NCBI GenBank assembly: GCA_002499585.1
Contig: DAMH01000027.1
Coordinates: forward strand, 216,956-280,955
DNA length: 64,000 nucleotides
Direction: 5' to 3'
DNA from: Euryarchaeota archaeon UBA552
GTDB taxonomy: Archaea > Thermoplasmatota > Poseidoniia > Poseidoniales > Thalassarchaeaceae
Below are positions 51,366 through 60,241 of the stretch, piece by piece. The notes beneath the pieces are model-generated. The model did no database searches, had not been told where the DNA came from, and worked only from the letters and a program-made list of their open reading frames with translations. How positions within the stretch are numbered: the first letter of the stretch is position 1; each line of letters begins with the position of its first letter. Position numbers and translations under genes: made by a program.

Positions 51366-53435
51366 TTAATTGATAGAGACCTTATTGAAGAATGCCATCG
51401 ATTCACGGAAAAGCTCCTCTCTTCTCAATCGCTTATTTCTTCGCAGATGGAAGAACGTGAACAAAAATACTAGGCCGATCAGAAAGGGGATCAGTACTTC
51501 GGCCTGATAGCGCTCCATAAATTCAATAATTCCCCTCGCTGTATAGGCCCAGGTGATGGATGCGGCGGTCCCGCCTAGTGTACATGCAAATAACACTCTT
51601 TCAAACCTCATTCTCGCCACAAGCCCTAGCATTGCTCCAACAAGGACCCCGCTGGCCATGAACGGTATCCAAACGAAAACAATCAACCCCCAGAATCCAT
51701 ATTTGTCTATCCTCTTTCTATTCCTTTGGGCGACATACTCTACGCTGGACAAGATGTCTCCCCCAACGGTTTGCAATAGTGTCCCAGTTATTCCGTGCTG
51801 TTTTGCGACTAGCGCCTCTCCTGTGAAATTAGAACCGCCTTGCTCGACGCGTCCCGCGACCGCCTGATCTGCTAAAGTACGCCTCAGGTTTCTGGCACTC
51901 ACGACTACTTTTCTATCATCGAGTAAAGAACCAAGACCGTTCTCGAGGCGTTCTGATAGGCTCTCCTCGATTTCTATGAAATTCCGTGGGAACATGAAGT
52001 AGCTGAACCGCATTCTGGGGCGATAAATCATTCTTACATAAACCGCAGCATGGTCCGCGGACACCAATGTCCCCTCATCAACAAGATCGTATTGATCCAA
52101 CAGTGCCTTAATCACAGGACGCGCTGTGTCTTCAATTGTCCCAATCAGAGATATTGATTCGAAGAAAGGGCGGTAATCCCCGTCTACATTCTCAGGGTTA
52201 AAACCCTGCATGCCGAATTTACTGGTCAGGACGATTGATTCCTCCACTCTAGCTTGGCTCACCGACTGAACTCTTAGTTGGAGCGGCCTCATTTCCCCGA
52301 AAATCGAAAATTCTGACAATAGGTCCCTCATCAATATTGATCTGACGTCAGTTTTGGTCATTATGCTCCGACTGTCTGTGACGTAGGGTACGAACACATC
52401 TATCGAGATTGAACGTTCTTGCATTCTAAGTAGATCGAAATCAATTTTTATTGATGCTTCATTTTGCGAGTTTTCCAGAACCCTGACAATGAGTCTCCTA
52501 ACCTGTCTTTCATTGAGCGCCTCCTCAGCCTCTCTATGGTACATCTTGTGCATCAACGGATATTGGATATACAGGAACACTATGGACATCCCGAGTGAAA
52601 CGAATGCCATCCACCAAGCAGGTACTCCACCGCTTCCGCCTGTAAGCATCGCAGTTTCACGTCCTCCGGCCCATTCTGCTGCCATGAGTATCCAACCCCA
52701 CTCCCCAAGATCTCTGAAGGTCATGCAAGCTCTGGGCCCGGATTCTTTGATGTCTATCTCGATTACATCGCCATCTGAGAAAAATCCTATTTTTTGCTTT
52801 TGATCCACGTCTATCTCAAATTCTTGAGAATATATCTCCGGGGAATATTCCAATACGTGGGAATCATTAGAATCGATATGAGATGTAATATTCCTTATGG
52901 AGACCAGAATTCTCTGTTCCCCGCGATACATTTCCTCCCCGTCAATGGTGGACGACAGGTCCCCAAATCCACGAATTAGATGTTCTACATTCTTACCGTT
53001 TATGTCAGTGAAGTATATAGCTAGCCCGGTATCAATATCAGGGACATTGTAGGAGCGGATCTTCAAATCTTGATGGTCGGGGTACACAGATAGCCATATT
53101 CTTCCCTGTTTGTCGATGCATTCTCCTCCGTTGTCCAATGGGGTTTTAGACAGAGTTTGATCGATGACCACCGAATCTTCCGCTAGGATCCCTGTGCTTG
53201 CAGTGGCAATTAACAAAAGGAAGAATCCACCGAATACAACGCCAAAGAGAAGAACGTAGTCTTCGACAGCCCAGCGGAAGAATCGGGTGTCCCCAAGACG
53301 CCTTTCTCTAATTGAGTCCAGTTCCCTATCCAGCCGGCCTTTCTCAGCTTCGGAAAAAAGATGGGATACATCGTTGATGTCGACCTTCCCATCCTTGTTA
53401 AAATCCAAAGCTTGGGCCGATCCATCGGATGGCAT
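51366..53435 (-). CDS. Membrane protein with N-terminal EF-hand loop and Sm_multidrug_ex-like domain
   Basis: The first residues include DFNKDGKVDIND, a textbook EF-hand loop with ligands at 11, 13, 15, 17, 19 and 22. A helix (about 55-77) leads to an outside domain of about 180 residues, then another helix, a cytoplasmic domain of about 250 residues without a known motif, and a terminal block of helices (YGFWGLIVFVWIP, GVLVGAMLGLVARMRF) that resembles the PF06695 putative small multidrug exporter family. It heads the ABC operon. Calcium binding by the loop is inference and would be cytoplasmic if the first helix exits. Confidence 0.72.
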   Translation of the reverse strand: MPSDGSAQALDFNKDGKVDINDVSHLFSEAEKGRLDRELDSIRERRLGDTRFFRWAVEDYVLLFGVVFGGFFLLLIATASTGILAEDSVVIDQTLSKTPLDNGGECIDKQGRIWLSVYPDHQDLKIRSYNVPDIDTGLAIYFTDINGKNVEHLIRGFGDLSSTIDGEEMYRGEQRILVSIRNITSHIDSNDSHVLEYSPEIYSQEFEIDVDQKQKIGFFSDGDVIEIDIKESGPRACMTFRDLGEWGWILMAAEWAGGRETAMLTGGSGGVPAWWMAFVSLGMSIVFLYIQYPLMHKMYHREAEEALNERQVRRLIVRVLENSQNEASIKIDFDLLRMQERSISIDVFVPYVTDSRSIMTKTDVRSILMRDLLSEFSIFGEMRPLQLRVQSVSQARVEESIVLTSKFGMQGFNPENVDGDYRPFFESISLIGTIEDTARPVIKALLDQYDLVDEGTLVSADHAAVYVRMIYRPRMRFSYFMFPRNFIEIEESLSERLENGLGSLLDDRKVVVSARNLRRTLADQAVAGRVEQGGSNFTGEALVAKQHGITGTLLQTVGGDILSSVEYVAQRNRKRIDKYGFWGLIVFVWIPFMASGVLVGAMLGLVARMRFERVLFACTLGGTAASITWAYTARGIIEFMERYQAEVLIPFLIGLVFLFTFFHLRRNKRLRREELFRESMAFFNKVSIN

Positions 53436-53500
53436 GACACGCCATGAGGTGGGTACTTCATCAAGCCGTTGGCTTATTTTCGATGGTTGTGGAAAAGAAT

Positions 53501-53585
53501 TGGTGCAGGGGACAGGATTCGAACCTGCGAAGCACTACGCACTGGGACCTAAACCCAGCCCCTTTGACCGCTCGGGAACCCCTGC
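53501..53585 (-). tRNA. tRNA-Leu (anticodon UAG)
   Basis: Read on the minus strand. The acceptor stem is GCAGGGG with CCCCTGC, discriminator A and an encoded CCA at 53501-53503. The D arm is CCC...GGG with the GAGCGG loop. The anticodon stem CTGGG/CCCAG encloses TTTAGGT, so the anticodon is TAG (reads CUA). A long variable arm of 13 bases marks it as class II. T-loop TTCGAAT is flanked by GCAGG/CCTGT. There is no intron. It is alone between the EF-hand protein gene and gpsA. Confidence 0.96.
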
Positions 53586-53608
53586 TGTTGATTGGCCGAG
53601 CCACGCAC

Positions 53609-53617
53609 TATATTTTA
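53609..53617 (-). promoter_or_regulatory. TATA box of the tRNA-Leu gene
   Basis: On the minus strand it reads TAAAATATA, centred 28 bases upstream of the mature tRNA 5' end, the expected archaeal spacing. The rest of the 222-base gap up to gpsA (53586-53807) contains no recognised gene; a T run near 53695-53700 and no strong TATA for gpsA. Confidence 0.65.
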
Positions 53618-53807
53618 CGATGCCGCGAGGTTTGGCCGCAAACGACCCCCTAACCATCGATTGTTTAGAAAACAACGGGCGTAGATAAGAATGTTTTTTA
53701 TGGAAATCAGCAATTTAACCGCGGCTACATAATTGGCGTCACGTGATGTGAAACCCCCACCAAGGTCATAACTCAACCGCACCGCGAACGGACATCACGG
53801 TGGCTCC

Positions 53808-54815
53808 ATGGCTCGCATTGGAATTTTTGGCATGGGTAACTGGGGGACAGCTCTCGCCAAGATATGGAGTGAGGATGGGCATACAGTCACGGGCTGGACT
53901 GTAGAGAACGATGTCTATGAATCTCTAATGATTGATTCAACGAATCATAAGTATCTGCCTAATGTCGTAATGCCAGACATACAGGCCACTATGGCTCACG
54001 AGGATATTTTGAATGGTTCAGAAATCCTGGTTTTTGCTCTTCCCAGCGGAGTAATCCTGGAGGTTATTGATTTGATCCTTCCCGGACTGCGTCCTTCGCA
54101 TGTCATTCTGGACCTCGCCAAGGGGTTGGCGCCAGAGGAAGCTAGTCGGGATGGTATGATTTCAAATGCCATTGAACAGAGGCTGAGATCCGTAGGAAAA
54201 TCAAACCCTGTTGTCGTATTAACGGGTCCTACCATAGCTCCCGAGGTAGCGAGAGGGGTGATAACCAGTGCCCTTGTTGCTTGTGATGATGACTCCGTAG
54301 CTGAAAGGATTGCCCAGAGGCTTTCAACCAAGACCCTGATATTAACATCCGCAGATGATCCGACGGGGGCTGAATTATGGGGCGCCTACAAGAATACTGT
54401 CGCTCTTGCTTGCGGATTAGTAGATGGTTTGAGAGAATCCATTGGCGGCGATAACCTCAAGGCGGCCTTAGTACAGTCTGGATTCAACGAAGGTCGATAT
54501 CTGTTGTCAAAGATGGGTGCGAGCCCTGAGACTGCTTTTGGTCCGGCCGGACTAGGAGATCTGTACGTCACTTCAACAAGCCCGAGAAGTAGGAATAGGA
54601 CGCTCGGAGAGAAGTTGGGACAGGGTAAGAATCTTGAACAAGCCCTTTCTGAAATGACAATGGTTGCTGAAGGTGTACGTGCTGCAAGGATGTTCTCGGA
54701 AACCGCATCAAAAAACAACTGGGAAGTCCCATTCCTAGGTGCTTTGTGTGACCTCCTAGATGGCGAAATTACCGCCGAAGAGTCAGTTAGAAGGATGGTA
54801 GAATCCATTCAATGA
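53808..54815 (+). CDS. gpsA: NAD(P)-dependent glycerol-3-phosphate dehydrogenase
   Basis: Reduces dihydroxyacetone phosphate to sn-glycerol 3-phosphate, the backbone of bacterial-type lipids. Rossmann motif GMGNWGTALA, LVFALPSGVILEV, LTGPTIAPEVARG, WGAYKNTVALACGLVDGL (with the catalytic Lys) and FGPAGLGDLYVTSTSPRSRN follow the GpsA pattern throughout. Normal length (335). Archaea normally make glycerol 1-phosphate with EgsA; a GpsA here bears on lipid type. ATG 53808 follows a GGTGG sequence. Confidence 0.95.
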   Translation: MARIGIFGMGNWGTALAKIWSEDGHTVTGWTVENDVYESLMIDSTNHKYLPNVVMPDIQATMAHEDILNGSEILVFALPSGVILEVIDLILPGLRPSHVILDLAKGLAPEEASRDGMISNAIEQRLRSVGKSNPVVVLTGPTIAPEVARGVITSALVACDDDSVAERIAQRLSTKTLILTSADDPTGAELWGAYKNTVALACGLVDGLRESIGGDNLKAALVQSGFNEGRYLLSKMGASPETAFGPAGLGDLYVTSTSPRSRNRTLGEKLGQGKNLEQALSEMTMVAEGVRAARMFSETASKNNWEVPFLGALCDLLDGEITAEESVRRMVESIQ

Positions 54816-54824
54816 TTCCTTTGT

Positions 54825-55697
54825 TTATTGGCCAGGGAGAAATACTCCCAACCACGTTGGTCTTTTTTGTGACCTCTCATCGTTGAAGAAGGACCTAATA
54901 TAAACTGAAGCGGCATCAATGACCAAAACTGTTGCAAATATCAGAATAAGATATGCTAGCACCCTATCGTATACTAGGAATCCTAGGTAAAGATCAATGT
55001 AATAGCCAATCCCACCTGCTCCGACTATACCTATGACTGTTCCATGTCGAACATTGTATTCGAACATGAAAATGGCTTGGGATATCAAGTCGTTCGCGGA
55101 CTCCGGGATTACGATGTTCAATGCCTTGTCGACCCCAGAGAGACCTGCTGCGTCGGCTGCTTCCAAAGGAGTATTATTCATTCCTTCAATTGCCTCATAT
55201 TGTAGTTTACCAAGGTACCCAACGGTGTACACCGTCATGGCAAAAATTCCAGATACAGGGCCCATCCCAATGAGGATCACGAAGAATATTGCCCAGATCA
55301 AAGAAGGTAGGCTTCTCAGGGACGCTAACAGGAGCCTGGCAAAGGTGGATACTGCCAAAGGGCTGATGTTTCGAGCGGCTAACAAAGCCAGGGGTAATGA
55401 AAATGTCATACCAAATACTGTAGAAACGAAAGCAATTTGAAGAGTCTCAGTCATGCCGATCCAAGCAGTGGAGCATGTTACTTCCAGCCATTCAGGCGCC
55501 TCGCATTGAGGGTAAGCCCGTGGCTTGAATACGCTCCAATCTGGTGGCCATAGTGATTGGTAGAAGAAAGTCTTCAGATTGTCCAAACCGTTTGCAGCTC
55601 TTCCCCAATCATCAACTGCATGGTTCATCACGAAAACTGCGGAGAAAAACAGCATCAGGAAATAAAAACCCGGATGAACCCTGATTTTCTCTGTCAT
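54825..55697 (-). CDS. phnE: PhnE-like phosphonate/phosphite ABC permease
   Basis: Inner-membrane permease with one N-terminal helix, a longish outside loop containing two cysteines, and five C-terminal helices. The cytoplasmic EAA-type loop is EAADAAGLSGVDKALNIVIPE. Several segments follow PhnE: LRSLPSLIWAIFFV, GPVSGIFAM, EYNVRHGTVIGIVGAGGIGYYI. It overlaps the ATPase gene by 4 bases. Phosphonate, phosphite or related anions are the likely cargo. Confidence 0.88.
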   Translation of the reverse strand: MTEKIRVHPGFYFLMLFFSAVFVMNHAVDDWGRAANGLDNLKTFFYQSLWPPDWSVFKPRAYPQCEAPEWLEVTCSTAWIGMTETLQIAFVSTVFGMTFSLPLALLAARNISPLAVSTFARLLLASLRSLPSLIWAIFFVILIGMGPVSGIFAMTVYTVGYLGKLQYEAIEGMNNTPLEAADAAGLSGVDKALNIVIPESANDLISQAIFMFEYNVRHGTVIGIVGAGGIGYYIDLYLGFLVYDRVLAYLILIFATVLVIDAASVYIRSFFNDERSQKRPTWLGVFLPGQ

Positions 55698-56413
55698 TTT
55701 TGTACCTCCATCATCATGGATTCCGGATTCAGAATTTTCAGCGTCCCTTCATCCATAACCATTATTTTGTCAGCAATATTGCTCGCTCTCTTCATATCGT
55801 GCTCTATTAGGATAACTGCAGCATCCGCCGACCTAGCATAGTTCACTACGGTTTCCGACACATTGGACATTGTTTCATGATCCAACTCGCTGAGAAATTC
55901 ATCGGCGAGGATGACACGGGGGCTCTGTGCCAAAGTCCTAGCGGTAGCGACTCTTCTTTGTTGTCCTCCTGAAAGTCTCCTTACTGGTTCCCAAATCTTC
56001 TCAGTGAGCCCCATTTTTTCAATTGATTTCCTTGCCATTTCTTTGGCATCTTTTGAAGCGAGTACCCCCAAGAAACCGCCGTAAGTGGCCCTAGATCCAA
56101 TCAGTACATTGTGAAATACGCTCGCATGTCGGACAAGTCCCAATCTTTGGGGAATGTATCCGAGATTTCCTCGATCTGGTCTTTTTGGGATTTCAGCGCC
56201 ACAGACTGATATTCTTCCAGCAAGAGGTTGTACCAACCCCGCAATAGTCTTGATTAGAGTGGTTTTTCCTATACCTGAGAGGCCCGCTATGGCTATGATC
56301 TCTCCACACCTAACATTGAGTGATGAGATTTCAGCGAGTGGCGTATCTTGGCTATACCCAATCACTACCCCCTCTAATTGAACCAGAATTTGATTCGATT
56401 CCCCCCCCGGCAT
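55694..56413 (-). CDS. phnC: PhnC-like phosphonate ABC transporter ATPase
   Basis: ATP-binding subunit for PhnE. Walker A GLSGIGKTT (44-52), signature LSGGQQRRVATARTLAQ and Walker B VILADEFLSELD are clear; the H-loop is IEHDMK. It is the first gene of a two-gene operon, with the secreted protein gene 56529 divergent across about 140 bases. A periplasmic-type binding protein (PhnD) is not in the window, so it must come from another locus. Confidence 0.88.
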   Translation of the reverse strand: MPGGESNQILVQLEGVVIGYSQDTPLAEISSLNVRCGEIIAIAGLSGIGKTTLIKTIAGLVQPLAGRISVCGAEIPKRPDRGNLGYIPQRLGLVRHASVFHNVLIGSRATYGGFLGVLASKDAKEMARKSIEKMGLTEKIWEPVRRLSGGQQRRVATARTLAQSPRVILADEFLSELDHETMSNVSETVVNYARSADAAVILIEHDMKRASNIADKIMVMDEGTLKILNPESMMMEVQK

Positions 56414-56552
56414 GTTTTTACCACTTCAAAGCCCTTATTTGGATATGGTGGATGTTTATGTTTCCCTGGATCTCTGAAATGTCTTTGAAACTATCATTTT
56501 ATGTCTGATTGGAGACATAACGTGAAGTGTGAAGCCACACGCAGTACACCAT

Positions 56553-58601
56553 ATGAGTAGAACCCCTGCGGTTACAATGATGTTTCTTTTACTCATCTCG
56601 TATGTCACCTACGACTGGCCAGCAACCCCAAAATCCCTCGATGAGGATCCCGATAGGATGGAGCAGTTTGGAGGAGGCAGTACATTTGAGGCTCAATGTT
56701 CAAAGAGCTCTTTCGAGGATGTTTTTACCTATACATGGGCTGAATTCAACGTATCAGTTGCTAGTAATTGGAGAAGTGCGCAAATTGAGGCTGTGGCATG
56801 GGTGAACGGCACTATGGCGGACGATTTCAGAATATTCCTGGATGACTTACTTGCACGCTTCATCCCAAGTGGTGGTGACGGATGGCTATCATCTGATGAG
56901 AGGGAGGCAGTTCGTGCGGTTGCTGCCGACTGCGTCGAGTATACTATGACGAGAGTGGGTGTAAGGGATGGCGTGCATCACAGAGGCGGTCCGGCAGTAG
57001 ATTGGCGCAACGCGACTTGGGTTGAAGATGGGGTTTCGATAGATGAATGGAACATGGTTCCAGAGAATCACGAATCTGTCAGGAGTTGCACCAACATTGG
57101 GAGTAGCCAGAATTGTTACGAGGTCCCTGTTGAGCCATCACAGTCAAGAGATTGCGACACAAACAACGAACTACAAGACGAGTGCAGAATTGAATTGATG
57201 CTTTCGGGTACTGTCGATTTGCACAATATAGAGTCAGTTGAGACTTTGACCTTGGCGATGAATGTCTCAAACATTTCAAGAGCTACATATACCGTTAATG
57301 CACCATTCGTAGACGGCATGAGGCTTGCCTTGTTTGAGGAGTGTGAGGGAAGAGATCTTTTGACCGGCAAGTCTCCTACCCCACTCAGAGGATCCTGCAT
57401 AGGAGATGGATCATCCAAAGCAAGTCACCACTATGATGACCAGGGAGCAATGGTTTTGAATATCGAGCCGAATCGGTCGAGTTCCTTCTGGCCGTCAGGT
57501 GAGGATCTTTTCTTTGACTTGACGACTATCTCTCCGCCGGTCGATCAGGCGCCGATTTGGAGCTCTACATCACCTCCTGAAGGGACCATTTGGGCCTATA
57601 GTTCAAATTCGAAATATGTCGATTCATCAGGTCTGAACATAGCCGATTGGTCTGATGTGTCCAGTTGGTTTATCGATGAGGGTCCAGTATCATCACTTGA
57701 AATAAATTGCTTTTTGGAGGAAGATTCCGACATCAACATGGTCTCTGATTCAAGGACAATAATCGCAAACATAGACGAAGAGGCCATGTCGACTTCGTTC
57801 ATGTGTTCAGCTGAAGACATCTCAGGCCAATCTACGGGATTTCGAAATTTCACGGCTTTGAATGTGATTTCCTTTTCAAGGCCCGATGGCTTCAATGAAA
57901 TCCACGATAATATTGAACTCATTTTTAGAAACACATCAATCCCCGAATTTTATCATGCAAAAATAGCAGATTTGGAAGTCAGAGTTGGTGTGAGCAGCCC
58001 CTTTGGGGAGCCGATTTTCTTCGATAATCCGATTGTTCTCCACGAATCTGCAGAGAGTCAGAACTTCACTGGCGAGCTGTCATTTCTTCCACCAGGAGTT
58101 GTTGAAACCTGGCTTGATTTCAGCGGCCCGGGATTCTACGAAAGAATAGAAATGTTAGATTTGGAGCTGTATAAAGTCGGAGACCCCCCTGTTCTGTCTG
58201 TCCTTGAATCAGGCTGGACTGATACATCTTGGCAGATGAGAGGCGTATTTAGCGAACCAGACGGTGAAAAGGTGTCTTTTACCATGTTCATCGACGGTAT
58301 AAACATGGGTTCTGTCCAATCAACTGGAAACACGTGGTCGGTGGGCCCGGTCAACTTCGAGTTATTTGAAATCGGACCCCACACGATATCCGTGAGGGCG
58401 TGTGATGAATCTGGGCTGTGTTCTTTTATTGATATGGAGATTGATTCTACATTACCACTCGCTAAAGACGGCCACGAGTATGATGCACCGGACGACACAG
58501 ACGGCGGCGGCGGAATGCTGCCCTTCCCGGTTTATTCATCGATGTGGGGAATTGTCGCGGCTGCATTCATTTATGGAAAGGGTCGGCGTGAAGGCATATG
58601 A
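56553..58601 (+). CDS. Large secreted protein with C-terminal membrane anchor, unknown function
   Basis: The N terminus MSRTPAVTMMFLLLISYVTYD is a likely signal peptide or anchor. About 640 residues of outside-type sequence follow, with several cysteine pairs (SCTNIGSSQNC, CFLEE...FMCSAED) that suggest disulfides, and a C-terminal beta-sandwich (EPDGEKVSFTMFIDG, GPHTISVRACDESGLC). A Gly-rich acidic spacer and one last helix before a basic RR tail end the protein. No catalytic motif is visible. A GTG at 56529 would extend it by 8 residues. It looks like a surface protein. Confidence 0.7.
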   Translation: MSRTPAVTMMFLLLISYVTYDWPATPKSLDEDPDRMEQFGGGSTFEAQCSKSSFEDVFTYTWAEFNVSVASNWRSAQIEAVAWVNGTMADDFRIFLDDLLARFIPSGGDGWLSSDEREAVRAVAADCVEYTMTRVGVRDGVHHRGGPAVDWRNATWVEDGVSIDEWNMVPENHESVRSCTNIGSSQNCYEVPVEPSQSRDCDTNNELQDECRIELMLSGTVDLHNIESVETLTLAMNVSNISRATYTVNAPFVDGMRLALFEECEGRDLLTGKSPTPLRGSCIGDGSSKASHHYDDQGAMVLNIEPNRSSSFWPSGEDLFFDLTTISPPVDQAPIWSSTSPPEGTIWAYSSNSKYVDSSGLNIADWSDVSSWFIDEGPVSSLEINCFLEEDSDINMVSDSRTIIANIDEEAMSTSFMCSAEDISGQSTGFRNFTALNVISFSRPDGFNEIHDNIELIFRNTSIPEFYHAKIADLEVRVGVSSPFGEPIFFDNPIVLHESAESQNFTGELSFLPPGVVETWLDFSGPGFYERIEMLDLELYKVGDPPVLSVLESGWTDTSWQMRGVFSEPDGEKVSFTMFIDGINMGSVQSTGNTWSVGPVNFELFEIGPHTISVRACDESGLCSFIDMEIDSTLPLAKDGHEYDAPDDTDGGGGMLPFPVYSSMWGIVAAAFIYGKGRREGI

Positions 58602-59206
58602 CTGTGCGAGGAAAGATCGTATCCTCCTCGCATGTTGGTGGGCTGCTGGTAGAGTTTGATTCTAGGCCACCTGGGCTTGGGTGGGATGTAAGAATTGAGG
58701 GTGGGAAGAGCATTGGAAGAGTTGACTCAGTGATAGGTAGTGTGAATTCTGGCTTGATACACGTTTCACTCACTGGACATATGGAGCCTGCTTCTGCCAT
58801 TGGAGCTCCTGTGGTGATAAATCCTTTATCTCGATCTAAACCCACACAAAGGAGCCACAACAAGACACCCAGAGGTCGGTCAAAAGGAAACTTCACCACG
58901 AGGAGGAGATCAGAGAGGGGGAAGGGGGGTGAAAGGACCCTTCCAACATGGGTCTGCCAGAAATGTAGAAGTTTGAATTCCAGAACATCTAAGTGTATAG
59001 GTTGCGGTTCACCAAGAAGTTCTGCTAGACAGAATCCACCTTCCTCTGACAAAGGACCAGGAGGTAGAAAACCCCATACTAGAAATTCAAAGATGGGCCG
59101 ATCAGGGCCTCAAAAGAAGGGGCGTCGAGCATCGTCGAGCAAAAAAGTTTGGAACAACGCCCGGAAAAGGAATCGCCAAAATAGTGGCAATCGGCAGTCT
59201 AGATGA
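58598..59206 (+). CDS. gar1: Gar1-like H/ACA RNP protein fused to a RanBP2-type zinc finger
   Basis: The first 75 residues have the Gar1/Naf1 beta-barrel pattern: GKIVSSSHVGGLLVEFD, IGRVDSVIGSVNSGLIHVS, then a hydrophobic end. Gar1 is part of the H/ACA complex that makes pseudouridine. A basic linker leads to WVCQKC...NSRTSKCIGC near residues 125-150, a W-x-C-x2-C-x10-C-x2-C finger like the RanBP2/ZnF_RBZ type that binds RNA or ubiquitin. A Lys/Arg/Ser-rich tail ends it. The combination is unusual in archaea. It follows the secreted protein gene with a 4-base overlap. Confidence 0.8.
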   Translation: MTVRGKIVSSSHVGGLLVEFDSRPPGLGWDVRIEGGKSIGRVDSVIGSVNSGLIHVSLTGHMEPASAIGAPVVINPLSRSKPTQRSHNKTPRGRSKGNFTTRRRSERGKGGERTLPTWVCQKCRSLNSRTSKCIGCGSPRSSARQNPPSSDKGPGGRKPHTRNSKMGRSGPQKKGRRASSSKKVWNNARKRNRQNSGNRQSR

Positions 59207-60236
59207 TTTGCCAACAGGAGCATTCATCCAAGGGACACGATTCGAACGACCAATGAGGACCCGGCAGGAAACTCTGGAATGGATTGCTGAACTGAGGGGC
59301 AATGAAGCGAGAGAGGATGTTCTCGAGTTAATAGAATCGGCTTTGAACGAGGATACTGAAAACGGCATTCTTTGGGCAGAGGCTGCAGATCTCTACCTTC
59401 CACCCAGAAGCAGGGGTAAGCCAATAGACCCTGACCTTTCCCAGTGTGCGAAGGCCCTCAGATGCCTTCGTCGCGCTGTTCAGAGCGACCCATCGATGGA
59501 TGAGGCTTGGGCCTTGGGCGGACTGCTCATGGTAGACCATCTAGGAATGATGGAGGATGCATTGGAATGGTGGTCTGAATATAGCGTCATAAATCCGGAC
59601 TCGCCAGTCCCCCTTGTCGAACAAGTAGCAATCATGGCGAGATACGGGGAGTTCGATAAGGCCTCGACTATAATGAATTCCATTGAGTCATTGGATAGAG
59701 AGATGCTAAGCAACTCACAAAAAAGAAGGTTAGAAGACATCAAAAGTAACATCAATAATGCAGCAAAATCAGATGAAAAGGATGTTTTTAGACCACAGGA
59801 TCCAAACCACCCAAGGTGGGAAAAAATAAGCAAATATCGAAATCAGAAACCAGTGTCCCAGACATACTTTCTGTTCTTCATTGTCTCGCCGTTCGTGTTC
59901 ATGATTGGATTCATAGCATCGGCAGCACTATCCCCGTATGGTGCGCAAGGACAAATTGCTACATTCCTCACGATTCTCATAGCATTCTATAGCCTAACGA
60001 GAGTGTCTGAGCCACTATTCAGATGGATGAACAGGAACGCCACAGACCTAGACAGGGCACTGGATATCGAAATGGCTTCGGGTAAAACATGCATACCTGA
60101 AACTATCAGGGAAGGAAGGCTTCACAAAAAGATGCTATCATTTAGACCCCCTGCATGGCTAGAACGCCACCAAAGGATCGTCACCGACGGGCAGCGAATT
60201 TCTCGCAGATGGGCCAGTGGCTATGAACTAAAATGA
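59184..60236 (+). CDS. TPR-like membrane protein
   Basis: The N-terminal 200 residues are helical repeats with TPR character (ALRCLRRAVQSDPSMDEAWALGGLL, DALEWWSEYSVINPDSPVPLV). Two hydrophobic helices follow at about 225-270 and a charged cytoplasmic tail closes the protein. Such proteins scaffold other complexes; the partner is unknown. GTG 59184 overlaps the Gar1 gene by 23 bases; ATG 59253 is a possible later start that would leave the repeats intact. It is convergent with the giant gene, 5 bases away. Confidence 0.7.
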   Translation: MAIGSLDDLPTGAFIQGTRFERPMRTRQETLEWIAELRGNEAREDVLELIESALNEDTENGILWAEAADLYLPPRSRGKPIDPDLSQCAKALRCLRRAVQSDPSMDEAWALGGLLMVDHLGMMEDALEWWSEYSVINPDSPVPLVEQVAIMARYGEFDKASTIMNSIESLDREMLSNSQKRRLEDIKSNINNAAKSDEKDVFRPQDPNHPRWEKISKYRNQKPVSQTYFLFFIVSPFVFMIGFIASAALSPYGAQGQIATFLTILIAFYSLTRVSEPLFRWMNRNATDLDRALDIEMASGKTCIPETIREGRLHKKMLSFRPPAWLERHQRIVTDGQRISRRWASGYELK

Positions 60237-60241
60237 GGGTT

